Below, piece after piece: positions 39,101 through 48,476 of a stretch of 64,000 nt of DNA. The notes beneath the pieces are model-generated. The model was not told the origin of the DNA and searched no databases. It saw only the letters and a list, made by a program, of their open reading frames with translations. The translations under genes were made by a program, and so were the position numbers. The stretch is from Trematomus loennbergii (Eukaryota; Chordata; Actinopteri; Perciformes; Nototheniidae), in assembly GCA_012861695.1 (NCBI GenBank), contig JAAOOA010000002.1:19559803-19623802 (forward strand), written 5' to 3'. The first letter of the stretch is position 1; each line of letters begins with the position of its first letter.

Positions 39101-42100
39101 TCCGCGCAGTCAATTCCAGTCTTGTTTGTTATGCATCGGACCCAACACACATACTAGCATAAGAATCCTTTTTGTTTCTCCACCCACCCATTTATTTCTG
39201 TGTCAGCCTTGATGTATAAACCTGCCCACGCCTGAGAGCTCTGCAAGGGGTGTGGATGTTTTTGTAGCTGCCATGTTGGCCATTTATATCTGGCTACACT
39301 AAGATTAGAAACACTGACCGATATACGAGCCTGCTGTGAAACCTGCAGCCACCTCAATGGCAGTACAAGACCGCAGCTGGCTGAGAAATGTGCAAGGGTA
39401 GCACATCTTCTCAAAGTCAAGGAGGACAGAATACTATCCCGAGTTATTGACTCACATCATAGTAAACATATGCTTACGTGTTTGGGCATGAAGCCTTTGT
39501 AAGAGGGTTCCCAATGGGGGTGGGTCTCTCTTTTAGTGTCAACAAATACAAACATAAGTTGTAGCTTTATACTTTTAAGTTACTTATCAATGTTTTTTAT
39601 TTTGACAATGGGCAGGATGATATTATGTAAAGGTAGTCAGTCATAATGAATGTTTTTACGCGACCAAACGAGATTTTAGAAAAACATTACATTTAATTAA
39701 GAAGGTGATCTGTTGTAAGCAATCATAATTGTTTTATCTTCATCACCCTGTTGTATATTTTTCAAGAATTTGCTTCATGAGGCAGTACTAGCGGCCGCAC
39801 TATAAAAACCTAATTTCACCCTCTGTCTGCAACTATAGCCCAGTCTGCCCCGATTGGTTAGCGGGCCAGTTCTGTTTTGATTGGTCAACTGTTTAGAGAT
39901 GTCCCATGCTGGCCAATAGAAGCGACCAAGTAAACAAAGAAGTCTAATTGAGGTGTTTCAGGCAGGGGAAGGAGTGTGTGGGCGAGAAACTCTATCTGGT
40001 GTGACTTGTGGGATTTTAGCCTTTGCAGACCATTTACATGCAGTAAAAACGATATAAAGACACTACAGGAAAGGGAAAACCCCCAAAAGCATAATAGGGC
40101 CTCTTTAAGGTGAATTCAGGGTCAGGGTGTTGTGCATTCTGGCTCACTGTCCTAGCTTACTGGGACACTTGATGGGAATGACCCATCTTTTAGGTGCTTG
40201 CCCTAAAATATTTAACATTGATTGACAGCCACACAGAGTTATCCATACCTGTAACGAATACAGGTTTCAGTCACTTTTTCCTCCAGATGGAACTCTGCCC
40301 AGGCGTCGGGCATAGCTTTGGCCTTTTCAATGGCATGTTTCCATCTAGCCTGTAGCAATAAACAAACAAAACGTATGAGCTGCTAGTATTTGTTTTTAGG
40401 CAAAAACAATGTATAAATGGGAAGATTAGATGGCAAGTCATTCAATGCGAAGAAATGTGAAATGTAATCTGCACAAGAAAGGCAGTTCAAATCCTTTCTT
40501 GTGCTCTTCCTGCAAAACCCTTTCTGCCCTGTATTGTGCAGACTAATTGGGAACATATTAATTTCATAGGTTGCACTAATAATGCTCAGTAAATCAGGTT
40601 AAGGCGAAGGAAGCCTACGAAGCAGAGCATTTATCAACAAAACTCTGGGAGACGCTAAACTAAAGCCTGCTCACACTTTTGTTGCAAACCAGGAGGAAAG
40701 AAAGGTTAAGGAAGAAAGGAAAAATATCTTCAGTAAATCATTTAAATGAAATGAAAATTATTTGAATTAATAATGAATACATATGTTTTATGGGTTTATT
40801 CATTGGTGGTCCACCAAGTTGTAATATTCCATAATGACCTAAATAATTGACTGCTACCTTAATACCAATGCGTACCATGTGATGTTTCACGGCGATCCGA
40901 ATGCCATTATCAAAAAATAACTTTCTTGGTAAGACCCATGAATCAAGCATTCCTGGTCATCCAAACCTGCACCAGTAACCCAAACCCAGAACTGCACGGC
41001 AGTCCTAGTCCCTGTGCAGCTCATGTTTAATTTAGAGCCACGGATTTACATGAATATGAAGGGTTGGAGTGTCTCGTCTGTTTGTGACGAAGAGCAGATG
41101 TCAGAACTCATGTTCAACTGTAGGAGTGTTCAAGTTTGCCATCCTGTCAGATATACTACACAAGACAAGGTCACAAGACTTAAGGGTCATATGGTGCAGC
41201 CAGTTTTCTAAAAATATCTTTTGAAGTATAGTTAATTTTGGGGTTTTTAGTCATTTTCTGAAACCTTTTTTTTTAATGCTTATAATTAAAAGAGAAATCT
41301 AAAAGAAAAATCTGAAAGAAAAATGTGCACATTTGGTCGTAAAAATCTGTCATTTTTTCAGGGTATTTCTTTGAAATAACAGTCAAACAGTCCTTGTGTT
41401 TGTTAGAGTTAAATAACTCTAATTGCTGAGAGTTAAATAACTCTAACAAACTCAAATTAAATAAAGTATGAGAATACAGTGTGGAGGAAGGGAGGATGCA
41501 TTGATTAGAATACACAGAACACCAAGGGATTGAAATTAAGAGTTACTACAAAAGGAAAAAACAAAGCAGTGAAGGAAAAGGACGGTAAATTAAAGTGGAG
41601 TGGGGAAAAGGAGTGTGCAGATAGTCACTGGTGAAGAGTTAGAGGAGGGAGATATCATTTAATCTGTAACATACCCGTGCTTTCTCAGACACAACCTTGT
41701 ATGGCCGTGTTTCTGCCACCGTTTCTGTTTCATTCTATGTAGAAAGTTAAAGAAAATGGGCGGGTTTTGGTCAGCAAACAAGAAAAAAAGCATGAAATTC
41801 ACAGAGCATCCTGAAACAAAACAGCATTAATTGTCTTGATGCTTTACACAACAACACTACACATCCCGGCAGTTGGCTGGTGCACAGTGGCTCTGATAAG
41901 ACTGAATGAAGCCCTTATGTATCTCACTGCTGATGCACAAAAGGCCACAATATGAGCATTGAAAGACATGAAGCTTGATCACATTTTGGTGAAAACCGCT
42001 CTGGTGCTTCCTGTTGGAGAGAGTGCAGTTAAGAGGTGTCTGACCAGCTTCAATAAACAGATACACACATACTGGTACGTGTGTTCAGGCAGATGATCTC

Positions 42101-42538
42101 TCCTTATAAAGGCAAAGGGCTGTTCTCACAGAGAATTGCAGAACTAATTGTTTACCATGATGCATGAACACAACAGGCTAAATACACACTGTTTTTTATG
42201 CTTCTTTCACTATTCCCCAACACTTGTTTGAACATTTTCTTTCTTTCTTTTTTTCTTATACTTTCCATTGTTGCAGAGGCTCACCTTGAACATAAAGGTG
42301 GTCTCAGGGAGTTTGACAGCTGCTTGGAGTAAACCAGATTCTTAAGGTAGTGACAGATTTCCACGGAGGAGTCGTCCAAGATTGGGCAAAAGAAGTGCTT
42401 GTGGTACTCGTCATCATCATCATCACTGGCGTTGGCGTCACTGAGAGAGTAGGACCGCTGGTTGGAGGTTTTTTGTTGGACAGGGGGTCTCTTGGCGCTG
42501 CCCTCCTCCTCCATAGTGAACATCATGTCGTCCTCCAT
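27035..42538 (-). CDS. eef2k: Eukaryotic elongation factor 2 kinase (whole gene, 19 coding exons)
   Basis: Calcium/calmodulin-activated alpha-kinase of the cytosol that phosphorylates eEF2 and slows translation elongation. Coding exons, in transcript order: 42538-42285, 41734-41675, 40349-40249, 37451-37391, 37307-37270, 36560-36390, 35475-35326, 33958-33826, 33725-33598, 32902-32686, 32608-32547, 31640-31563, 31115-31059, 30875-30810, 29932-29801, 28996-28808, 28731-28607, 27911-27734, 27144-27035. Each has GT-AG borders and phases fit throughout if one base is restored in each of exons 1, 6 and 18. Length is then about 770 codons, against 725 in human. Order: acidic N-terminus, calmodulin-binding Trp segment, alpha-kinase domain (VVDIQGVGD motif, His/Cys zinc site), regulatory serine-rich linker, SEL1-like repeats, conserved C-terminal tail. 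The last four exons recur in three further downstream units. The three frameshifts look like homopolymer or single-base sequence errors, because all flanking residues are conserved. Identity is very sure; exon 14 borders are less so. Confidence 0.95.
27734..27911 (-). CDS. eef2k: eef2k coding exon 18 (unit 4): SEL1-like repeat, one base short
   Basis: Encodes [20 protein letters not shown], then [20 protein letters not shown]. One C is missing near 27770 (five Cs split 3+2, against 3+3 in unit 3), so the frame shifts before the conserved DPQRAGD end. Length is 178 bases against 179 in unit 3, which fits phase exactly. Probably a sequencing error, because the rest is unaltered. Acceptor ttgtatag, donor GTTTGA. 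Confidence 0.92.
27963..28437. mobile_element. Tol2-like hAT MITE in the intron between exons 17 and 18 (four array copies)
   Basis: Ends CAGAGGTGGGAAGTAA and CCATCTCTG, with flanks GTAAAACG and GTAAAACA (7 of 8). Rich in TACTTTTACTT motifs, as in Tol2 ends. Copies: 7772-8253, 14498-14978 and 21241-21683. Confidence 0.8.
28607..28731 (-). CDS. eef2k: eef2k coding exon 17 (unit 4): SEL1-like repeat
   Basis: 125 bases encoding [20 protein letters not shown] then [20 protein letters not shown], a canonical SEL1-like helix pair. Acceptor ttggcag, donor GTCAGT, phase 2. Intact. Confidence 0.95.
28808..28996 (-). CDS. eef2k: eef2k coding exon 16 (unit 4): first SEL1-like repeats
   Basis: 63 codons, phase 0: starts [20 protein letters not shown] and ends [10 protein letters not shown]. 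It corresponds to the first alpha-helical SEL1-like repeats of the eEF2K C-terminal domain, which docks the substrate and stabilises the kinase. Acceptor ccgcccag, donor GTACCT. Intact in this unit. Confidence 0.95.
29801..29932 (-). CDS. eef2k: eef2k coding exon 15: last unique exon before the tandem array
   Basis: 44 codons from [20 protein letters not shown] to [10 protein letters not shown]. It matches mammalian VEKWNLLNSSRLHLPRAS through KKIGKSILGK, including a basic-Ser site (HRSS) near the PKA-site position. Donor GTAACG, phase 0. It splices into the first SEL1 exon of array unit 4, about 800 bases away. Confidence 0.93.
30339..30800. mobile_element. Probable MITE fragment (AGGGACAGTTCG end)
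   Basis: AAAGGGACAGTTCGCCCCAA at the left resembles, in complement, the element end at about 61095-61115 (GGACGAACTGTCCCTTCAAG). The other border was not found. Confidence 0.4.
30810..30875 (-). CDS. eef2k: eef2k coding exon 14: linker, borders tentative
   Basis: 22 codons ending FDNADDDS. Acceptor cctcattag; the donor GTGATT is weaker than others in the gene. Phase 0 fits both neighbours. There is no strong conserved motif beyond the acidic end, so the exon could end elsewhere or be optional. Confidence 0.55.
31059..31115 (-). CDS. eef2k: eef2k coding exon 13: linker
   Basis: 19 codons, [19 protein letters not shown], comparable to the mammalian NRKYESDEDS stretch. Acceptor atcccgtag, donor GTAAAC, phase 0 at both ends. 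Confidence 0.82.
31563..31640 (-). CDS. eef2k: eef2k coding exon 12: SGDSG linker
   Basis: 26 codons encoding [20 protein letters not shown] and NDHVDG, which resembles the mammalian DSENSGDSGYPSEKR linker. Acceptor ttgtctacag, donor GTAAAC, phase 0 at both ends. Confidence 0.88.
31749..32528. mobile_element. Non-autonomous hAT in an eef2k intron, TSD CTCTAGAG
   Basis: Ends CAGCAGTTCCCAACC and GGTTGGGAACCGCTG with the perfect, palindromic 8-base duplication CTCTAGAG. No transposase seen. Its right flank is about 10 bases from the exon 11 donor. Confidence 0.9.
32547..32608 (-). CDS. eef2k: eef2k coding exon 11: linker
   Basis: 62 bases encoding [20 protein letters not shown]; the split codon with exon 10 gives Cys. 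Donor GTGAGC. A hAT element and its target duplication end only about 10 bases beyond the donor. Low complexity, with no known motif; called from phase and splice signals. Confidence 0.8.
32686..32902 (-). CDS. eef2k: eef2k coding exon 10: regulatory loop with phosphosites
   Basis: Encodes [20 protein letters not shown] then [20 protein letters not shown] and a Ser/Pro-rich stretch. The Thr of AKT (mammalian T348, the main activating autophosphorylation site) and the serines of [10 protein letters not shown] (S359 and S366) are kept. The second autophosphorylation Thr (T353) is Cys here. Phase 1 donor GTATGT. Confidence 0.93.
33598..33725 (-). CDS. eef2k: eef2k coding exon 9: zinc-binding end of the kinase domain
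   Basis: Encodes [20 protein letters not shown] then [13 protein letters not shown]. The His and two Cys of SHLCNKIC correspond to the structural zinc ligands of the alpha-kinase fold. Acceptor tgttccag, donor GTAATT, phase 0 at the end. Confidence 0.94.
33826..33958 (-). CDS. eef2k: eef2k coding exon 8: catalytic loop
   Basis: Encodes [20 protein letters not shown] then [20 protein letters not shown]. It carries the two aspartates (VVD and GVGD) that are catalytic and metal-binding in alpha-kinases. Acceptor atccaaaag, donor GTAGAG, ends in phase 1. Confidence 0.95.
33995..34784. mobile_element. hAT element with transposase tail relic, TSD TTAAGTAG
   Basis: Ends TAGGGTTGCAAA and TTTGCAACCCTA, perfect 8-base duplication TTAAGTAG, lying in the intron before the catalytic exon. 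Subterminal GGGAATTTTC-type repeats. Holds a fragment of transposase. Confidence 0.9.
34230..34403 (+). pseudogene. C-terminal fragment of a hAT transposase
   Basis: The plus-strand frame reads [20 protein letters not shown] then LRLFEPD, followed by an acidic tail and a stop at 34401-34403. The [21 protein letters not shown] block is the usual end of the hAT dimerisation domain. The rest of the transposase is deleted, so this element depends on enzymes from elsewhere. Confidence 0.75.
35326..35475 (-). CDS. eef2k: eef2k coding exon 7: kinase core, VDIMQM to RLTPQ
   Basis: Fifty codons, phase 0 at both ends: starts [20 protein letters not shown], continues [20 protein letters not shown] and ends [10 protein letters not shown]. 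It is nearly identical to the mammalian kinase core. Donor GTAACC. No defects. Confidence 0.95.
36390..36560 (-). CDS. eef2k: eef2k coding exon 6: ATP-binding lysine region, one base short
   Basis: Encodes [19 protein letters not shown] and, in a shifted frame, [19 protein letters not shown] to the RPPKQ end. Between the two blocks one base is missing, directly before the lysine that corresponds to ATP-binding K170 of mammalian eEF2K. 171 bases are present where the phases demand 172. With one base restored all residues match the family, so a sequencing or assembly error is likelier than real inactivation. If real, the kinase would be dead. Donor GTACAA. Confidence 0.9.
37013..37052. mobile_element. 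LINE-like 3' tail fragment
   Basis: GAATTTCCCCACGGGGATCA followed by ATCTTATCTTATT resembles a common fish LINE 3' end with its short repeat tail; a similar string is at 54887-54910 in a tha1 intron. Fragment only. Confidence 0.4.
37270..37307 (-). CDS. eef2k: eef2k coding exon 5: Gly-rich [12 protein letters not shown] micro-exon
   Basis: A 38-base exon encoding [13 protein letters not shown], which corresponds to the [15 protein letters not shown] glycine-rich segment of the alpha-kinase N-lobe. Acceptor tttctcacag, donor GTGAGT, phase 2 at the end. It is too short to be found as an open frame but is fixed by phase and conservation. Confidence 0.9.
37391..37451 (-). CDS. eef2k: eef2k coding exon 4: start of the kinase domain
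   Basis: Encodes [20 protein letters not shown], the conserved first strand region of the eEF2K alpha-kinase domain. The first base completes the split Arg codon of the previous exon. Donor GTAGTC, 61 bases, phase 0 at the end. Confidence 0.92.
37452..40248. other. Large eef2k intron between coding exons 3 and 4
   Basis: No exon seen. Holds a possible LINE tail at 38208-38270 (CATGGCAATAAACTTGATTG) and at about 39790-40107 a probable MITE fragment that ends AAGCATAATAGGGCCTCTTT. Confidence 0.5.
40249..40349 (-). CDS. eef2k: eef2k coding exon 3: calmodulin-binding segment
   Basis: Encodes [20 protein letters not shown] followed by [13 protein letters not shown]. This matches the conserved calmodulin-targeting helix of eEF2K, with its anchoring Trp, and the residues that lead into the alpha-kinase domain. 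The acceptor is ttgctacag, the donor GTATGG, and the exon ends in phase 2 (the Arg codon is split). Confidence 0.93.
41675..41734 (-). CDS. eef2k: eef2k coding exon 2: 60-base cassette before the calmodulin site
   Basis: Exactly 20 codons, phase 0 at both ends, with acceptor ctacatag and donor GTATGT. It encodes a Glu/Thr-rich stretch ([15 protein letters not shown], then SEKAR) directly before the calmodulin-binding exon. The human protein as I remember it lacks this stretch, so this may be a fish-specific or alternatively spliced cassette; skipping it would keep frame. Exon calling rests on splice signals, phase and open frame. Confidence 0.7.
42285..42538 (-). CDS. eef2k: eef2k coding exon 1: acidic N-terminus
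   Basis: The start codon at 42538 is followed by [13 protein letters not shown], a run of acidic residues (DDDDDEY) and FFCPILDD, which matches the N-terminal layout of vertebrate eEF2K. The donor is GTGAGC after a Phe-Lys codon pair. The open frame breaks near 42305: 254 bases are present where 255 are needed. One extra C in the C run there would restore the frame into PETTFMFK, like the mammalian residues just before the calmodulin site. A single-base error is the simplest reading. The sequence just upstream has an acceptor-like AG after AACACAAC, so a 5' UTR exon probably lies further upstream. Confidence 0.9.
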
Positions 42539-42732
42539 GGTTTCTGCTGCTGTTGTGTTGACAAAAGACAAGGCTGCACCATGACATCTCCATTAAATGC
42601 TAGAGTCAATATAAATATATACTTATAACTTTAAGCACCAGTATGTTATCAAAAGCGATTATATTTGCAGAATGTGGTGTAACAGCTGGCTGCTGCAGAG
42701 CGATGAGGACCCAAACAAGATAAAGTTCCGGT

Positions 42733-43122
42733 GTTACCGTTTAACTGGTGTCACTGGGAACTGATGATATTCTTTAACGGTAGGAATGTGTCAGGGGCGT
42801 GTACTTTGAGGAGCCATTGTCGAATAACCAGGAAATACACATTTCGATCGCTTCTTCTGTCGTTTACATTCATCTTTTGGTATATTTGGCTGGATAGGAA
42901 CACTTTGATGCACATTCAGTACCAGTGTGTGAGGTTGTGGTTGCGATGCCGATATCCGGACGCGTACAGCGAGGACTACAAAATGACAATGAGGTTACTG
43001 GGGATGTCTGTTCAAAACATTGCACGCTTGAATAAATCATTTAAACCAGTTATTTTGCCAGACTTATTACTGAATATCGTTCTTAATGTGATACCAAGTC
43101 CATCTGAGACCTGTGTACACCT
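42733..43122 (+). repeat. Left arm of a long inverted repeat upstream of eef2k
   Basis: Nearly identical in reverse complement to 46177-46547, from GGTGTTACCGT to CCATCTGAGACCTGTGTA. The arms differ at a few bases plus about 17 extra bases in this arm near 43083. Both arms are open for over 100 codons in the same frame (for example RCRYPDAYSEDYKMTMRLLG), but I do not recognise the product. Confidence 0.9.
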
Positions 43123-43288
43123 TCAGACAGCCTACAAATGAAGCACACGTAGTTTACTCACAGTTTGAAAGCAGCGTGGAGAAGTCTTCAGCTGTGGAGC
43201 TGTGATCCGCCCAGGTTCAATTGTGATACGACTTCTGTTCTGTGGCTATCTACCAGCAATCATGTTTAATATTAAAGACTACACACAT

Positions 43289-43455
43289 GGGGAGGTGTGT
43301 GGCGCAGTGGATAGTCACTGCAGTCAGCATGTCGTTGTGTCCCTGAGCAAGACACTTCACCCCAAATTGCTCCTGTGGGGATTGCCCACAGTATTGAGTA
43401 TGTAAGTCGCTTTGGATAAAAGCGTCTAACAAGTAACATGTAATGTAATGTAATA
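43289..43455 (+). mobile_element. tRNA-derived fish SINE
   Basis: Contains GTGTGGCGCAGTGGATAGTC (A-box-like), the internal GAGCAAGACACTTCACCCC and the tail GTCGCTTTGGATAAAAGCGT followed by TAATG repeats. This is the layout of abundant teleost tRNA-SINEs with a LINE-derived tail. It lies between the inverted-repeat arms. Confidence 0.75.
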
Positions 43456-43530
43456 CACACATGTATCCCTTATCAAAACGGTATTCTGCACTTCGTAGCA
43501 CTTATCCAGATAAGATCTAGTGTACACAGG

Positions 43531-46171
43531 CAGAGCCGGCCCTAGACTTTTGGGGGAATTATTATTTTATTTTATTTTTTGGGGAATTATAATTTCATGC
43601 AAAAATCTGTCACACAAGAGGTTGCACATTTAAATTCAGGTGTTGTTATGGCAACGTCAGTGGCCAAACAGCCATATTTACTGCTGCAAATACTTTCAAA
43701 CATGCTGTCGACACGTAAAGCAGTGGCAACTATGCCACCATTTTAGCTGACTTTTTCTCAGAAATACTGTCACATAACATCCATATATTTCAGTGCTAGG
43801 TTGATGCTTAGGACAGGACTCAGGATCAACTGTGTACTCTAAGGTAGCTTCTAGTTTCATGTCGAACAGTAAGTCAACATTTCCCCAGAGAGCTTTCTTT
43901 GAAATCACCAGAGGCCTGTACTACGAAGCTGGTTCAACCTAACCTGGATATGTTTGAATTAGCCGGTTGGCCCAATCCAAAACATACGCGCTCTCGCTAA
44001 GCTGTACTACGACGCTGGTTATCAAGTGGATCGCTCAAGCCAGCCGTGTCCTATCTAGTTAGGTGCGCGTTCACATGAAAGGGGTGGTATTTGGAGCATT
44101 CGACCAATCTCAAACATGGACAAGCGTACTGACAGCGCAGCGTCATACTTCCTGAATGAAAAGTGAACTTTAATATTAGTCAAATATGAAGAAGTTCAAC
44201 TTTAAACATCCATGACTTAAACACTTTATCCAGGATAAAAGCCACATAGCTGCACCTGCAAGGTGAATACAGCTGGTAAAAGAAAAAGCGTTTGAATGCG
44301 TACATTAACAGGTTTATGATATTACTGCCCCGTCCAAGACACGAGTGGATCTGACTTTAATTACATTTAACTCAAGTGTTTCGTAGTACAGGCCTCCTGT
44401 ACTACGAAGCCGGATTTTCGCTTAGCCGGCTGACTTCAGGGAAAACTCGGGCTTTCCGGTCCTACGACGCTGGTTCTCTTTTTAGCGGGCTTGATCTCCA
44501 TGGTAACTTATGCTGAGCGGCTAACCTACTTAAGGAGGTTAGGTTGCAGGCTAAGAGATCAACTCAGTGAAAGCACCGCCTGCTGACCAATCAGAGTTCC
44601 GTGTGCAGAGTTTAAAGCTATAAAGTCATATTACAGGATAGAGGAAATACAGAAAACAGAAAGACGAACGGCAAAAATCAACTGACTGTGTGAACGTGAA
44701 AATTAATAGAATATCCCCTCCCATCTTCAGAGCAATCTGACTATTATAACATTAGCGTTAAGAAAGCTTACTTAAATATCTGCTAGAACATAAGTAACCG
44801 GATCAAAGTAACATTAAGTACAGTCCGCGGCACTGTGAGTGCAGACGTCGATGTGTCCCATTATCATTCATATCATATCACATCATAATGTATCATATAT
44901 TTCCTTATTTGAGTCAGCTTCTTGAGCCGTATCTGGCCGTGCAACACTCAGTGTCACATACTGTATGCAGAAGTATTATTTTAAGCAACACATGAAGTTG
45001 ACGAAACACTCGAGTCAAATGTAATTAAAGTCAGATCCACTCGTGTCTTGGACGGGGCAGTGATATCATAAACCTGTTAATGTACGCATTCAAACGCTTT
45101 TTCTTTTACCAGCTGTATTCACCTTGCAGGTGCAGCTATGTGGCTTTTATCCTGGATAAAGTGTTTAAGTCATGGATGTTTAAAGTTGAACTTCTTCATA
45201 TTTGACTATATTAAAGTTCACTTTTCATTCAGGAAGTATGACGCTGCGCTGTCAGTACGCTTGTCCATGTTTGAGATTGGTCGAATGCTCCAAATACCAC
45301 CCCTTTCATGTGAACGCGCACCTAACTAGATAGGACACGGCTGGCTTGAGCGATCCACTTGATAACCAGCATCGTAGTACAGTTTAGCGAGAGCGCGTAT
45401 GTTTTGGATTGGGCCAACCGGCTAATTCAAACATATCCAGGTTAGGAAAATCCGGCTTCGTAGTACAGGCCTCTGGTAACGCTAAAAAACATAACATTTA
45501 GATTGTATGACAAAGTGTTTATTTAATATATCTGGCTAGCTATAGCTACTTGCTAACGGTTTAGCTTACCCCCGCGATTCAAAGTAACGTCACAACGTAG
45601 CTGTAATTTATGCTTTGCTTACATGTTCGCATAACTTGGAAGTTTACTGACATTTACATACCTTGTTTACCTGGCTCAAGCGGTGGCTCTGGGGTTGTTG
45701 TGTGAGCCACCACTTGAGAATTGTCGTCTTTTTTAAGAAAAATGTCCATCTTCAAAAACTCTTGAGTCCGACTGACAGTTTAAACATTGTCACAGCTCAC
45801 AGGATAGGTACCTGTCAGCCAATAAGACAGATGTTTATTTCCATTCAACTCTCTGGTTGGTCTGGTGTCTTGTCTCTGTTGCATTCACTGAACACGGGAA
45901 ATTACAATCCTACCGTCCTCTCTAGTGTCATAATGAGGTTCAGGTAAAGCACGGTTAATGTATTATATTATTGACTCAATAATACAATACATGACTTTGA
46001 GAGTAGGCAATCTAGGCATATTAACACAATTAATTAAACCTACTTATCACGGCGACGGTGTACTGAGATTTGTTTTTGTTTTCCTTTTTTCTTTTGTTCC
46101 CCTTGTTTTCTTTTTTTGCTAGGGGGCCCTTAGTGGCTGCTTATGTCGCTTAATGGGACGGGCCGGCTCTG
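43531..46171. mobile_element. Composite hAT element, TSD TACACAGG
   Basis: Ends CAGAGCCGGCCCTAGAC and GGGACGGGCCGGCTCTG, perfect 8-base duplication TACACAGG. 2.6 kb long because other elements have inserted into it. It sits at the inner edge of the right inverted-repeat arm. Confidence 0.88.
43908..45476. mobile_element. Foldback of Harbinger-like elements nested in the hAT
   Basis: Outer ends GGCCTGTACTACGAAGC and complement GCTTCGTAGTACAGGCC. Arms of about 480 bases (43912-44393 and about 44995-45472) are inverted copies around a 600-base spacer, which itself starts with CCTGTACTACGAAGCCGG at 44395. The arm ends are mosaic (GAAGCTGG against GAAGCCGG), which suggests nested insertion or conversion. 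Family name is tentative. Confidence 0.7.
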
Positions 46172-46176
46172 TACAC

Positions 46177-46547
46177 AGGTCTCAGATGGAACGATATTCA
46201 GTAATAAGTCTGGCAAAAATAACTGGTTTAAATGATTTATTCAAGCGTGCAATGTTTTGAACAGACATCCCCAGTAACCTCATTGTCATTTTGTAGTCCT
46301 CGCTGTACGCGTCCGGATATCGGCATCGCAACCACAACCTCACACACTGGTACTGAATGTGCATCAAAGTGTTCCTATCCAGCCACATATACCTAAAGAT
46401 GAATGTAAACGACAGAAGAAGCGATCGAAATGTGTATTTCATGGTTATTCGACAATGGCTCCTCAAAGTACACGCCCCTGACACATTCCTACCGTTACAG
46501 AATATCACCAGTTCCCAGTGACACCAGTTATACGGTAACACCTGCAC
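46177..46547 (-). repeat. Right arm of the long inverted repeat
   Basis: Reverse-complement partner of 42733-43122. The translated frame differs from the left arm at only about three residues over 85. The 3 kb between the arms holds a SINE and a composite hAT. Confidence 0.9.
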
Positions 46548-47157
46548 TCATGCTGCCGGTGCAATGTGCTCCCATACGAGGCAACTATTGATATTGTCAA
46601 GCTAAAGTATGCTGCAATACAATTTCACCAAAGGCATTTTTGACTTACTGTTAGATGCACGTATTAAATAAACAACTTACCTTATAACTGGAAACAAATA
46701 CACCTTTATTCACTCAATCTTGACTGACTGAGGGACAGTGTAGCCTGTTCTTCTGGTGCCTCGAAGTTTCAGAAAGAATGTACAGCTGCAGTAAAACTCT
46801 CCTCCCAGACCAGACTGGGTCGGGCCTGCTTCTCCAATCCTGAAGGTCCGGGGACGTGTCTGGATCCATGGTCTGGCAGCAGGGATTAAGTTGTTGTTAC
46901 CGTCCTCCACGGCGACGTGAGCTCTCGGCACGTATACCACTACTGCTCTCTGACAGACACGCCCCAACGTCCTGCTGCGTTCATGGTTATCGGAAATACA
47001 AAATATCAACAGATGATATTAAAGTGATGAACAGGAGTCTTTTAAAATGTAAATTACTTCCAAGAATGTGTTATTTGAAAACTTAAAGTTAATTGTAATT
47101 TGAAAACATATCAGCAGTAACATTATCTTAAATCGGAAACGCGTCATATGGTAGTTA
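46548..47157. other. No feature seen
   Basis: A minus-strand open stretch of about 100 codons (46710-47009) has no recognisable domain or conserved motif. No splice pattern was found that links it to a gene. Confidence 0.4.
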
Positions 47158-48443
47158 CAGTGGCGGCTGGTGGAAAATATTTTAGGTGGGGCTGTGGAAA
47201 TGGTGATCAAACAATACTAGAGGGGTCCGGGGGATGCTCCCCCGGTAATTTTTTTTGAGAAAAGACCCCTTAAATCATGACTTCTGGTGAGGGGGGGGGA
47301 GAAGGACAATTTGAGGCTTAAAAATATGAGAAGACTGATCAATACCTCCATAACTTCAGTGTGGTTAGCTATGAATCTTCCAAAACTTCCAAACACCTTG
47401 TCCTGGACATAGTTTCTACAGCATAAACTGTGCAACAGTACAGTAGGCCCACACAAACTGCAGAACACCGGGGCTTTGGGAACACTGATTTAATTCCCAT
47501 TTAACCTGTTAAGGGGCTTTTTTCCCCCGTTTTTTTTCTCACGAAACTGTGTCTCAGGGCTTCTTAAAATGTAATAAACTATTCATGTGTCCTACTCAGA
47601 GGAAACGCATCTAACTGATGATATGAACCATGTTTACCGAAACAAAACACAAGTCTCACAAGAAGCGTCTAAATGAGCCCTGAGCGAAAAAATGCTAACG
47701 CACTCTAGGTATAAATCAATCGATATACTTATCGGATATGCACAAACAAGCTTACAAGCTGAGATTCCACATATTCTAGAAATATAAGTATCATCACTGA
47801 GCGATCAGAACTCGCGACAGGGGAAGCAAATACAGACATCACACGACGTAGCTTTAGGTAGCAAAACATGGAGATATGCTCACCTTTTGCAGAATAACAA
47901 TTCTGATCAAAAACGAGAAAAACGCAGCTGAAGGTTAATCCATATTAATCCAATGTGTCTGTCACTTTGAAAAATGATTGATGATCCATAATTCCATTTT
48001 TATGTCAAAAACGGAGTTTTCATTAGCTGATGGTAGCTTCCAGAGTGTATGACAGCTTCCTGTTTTGTCTCCTTGGATACGAGTCCAAACAACTCACAGA
48101 CTGCACCGGGCGCTCACGTAGGAGCCCTGTGACCATCATATTTGACGACGCTGATTGGCTGAAATTATGTTTTCGCGGCATAGTTTACACGTTACAGATA
48201 GCAACAGTCAGCTGCTAGTGGCTGCTGCTGCACTGGTTGAGGGCTCCTCTCTTAGCGCCCAGACGAGAGAAGGTACACGGGCAAGGCCAGGCAGGAAACA
48301 TGTGACTTATCAGTAACTTTAGACATCGTAACACAATTTTAAACGAGATTTTATTGTAGATTATACATTTTACTGATACCAATTATATAATATTTACCTT
48401 GTTCATTAAAAATAAAAATAAAAAAATATATTTTTTTAAATAT

Positions 48444-48476
<33 letters not shown>

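Noticed and set aside
43164..43220. Possible eef2k 5' UTR exon with a GTGAGTAAA donor on the minus strand
   Set aside because: Donor only; no acceptor or promoter could be shown, so not listed as an exon.
46710..47009. 99-codon minus-strand frame
   Set aside because: No recognisable domain, no splice partners, and next to transposon-rich DNA.
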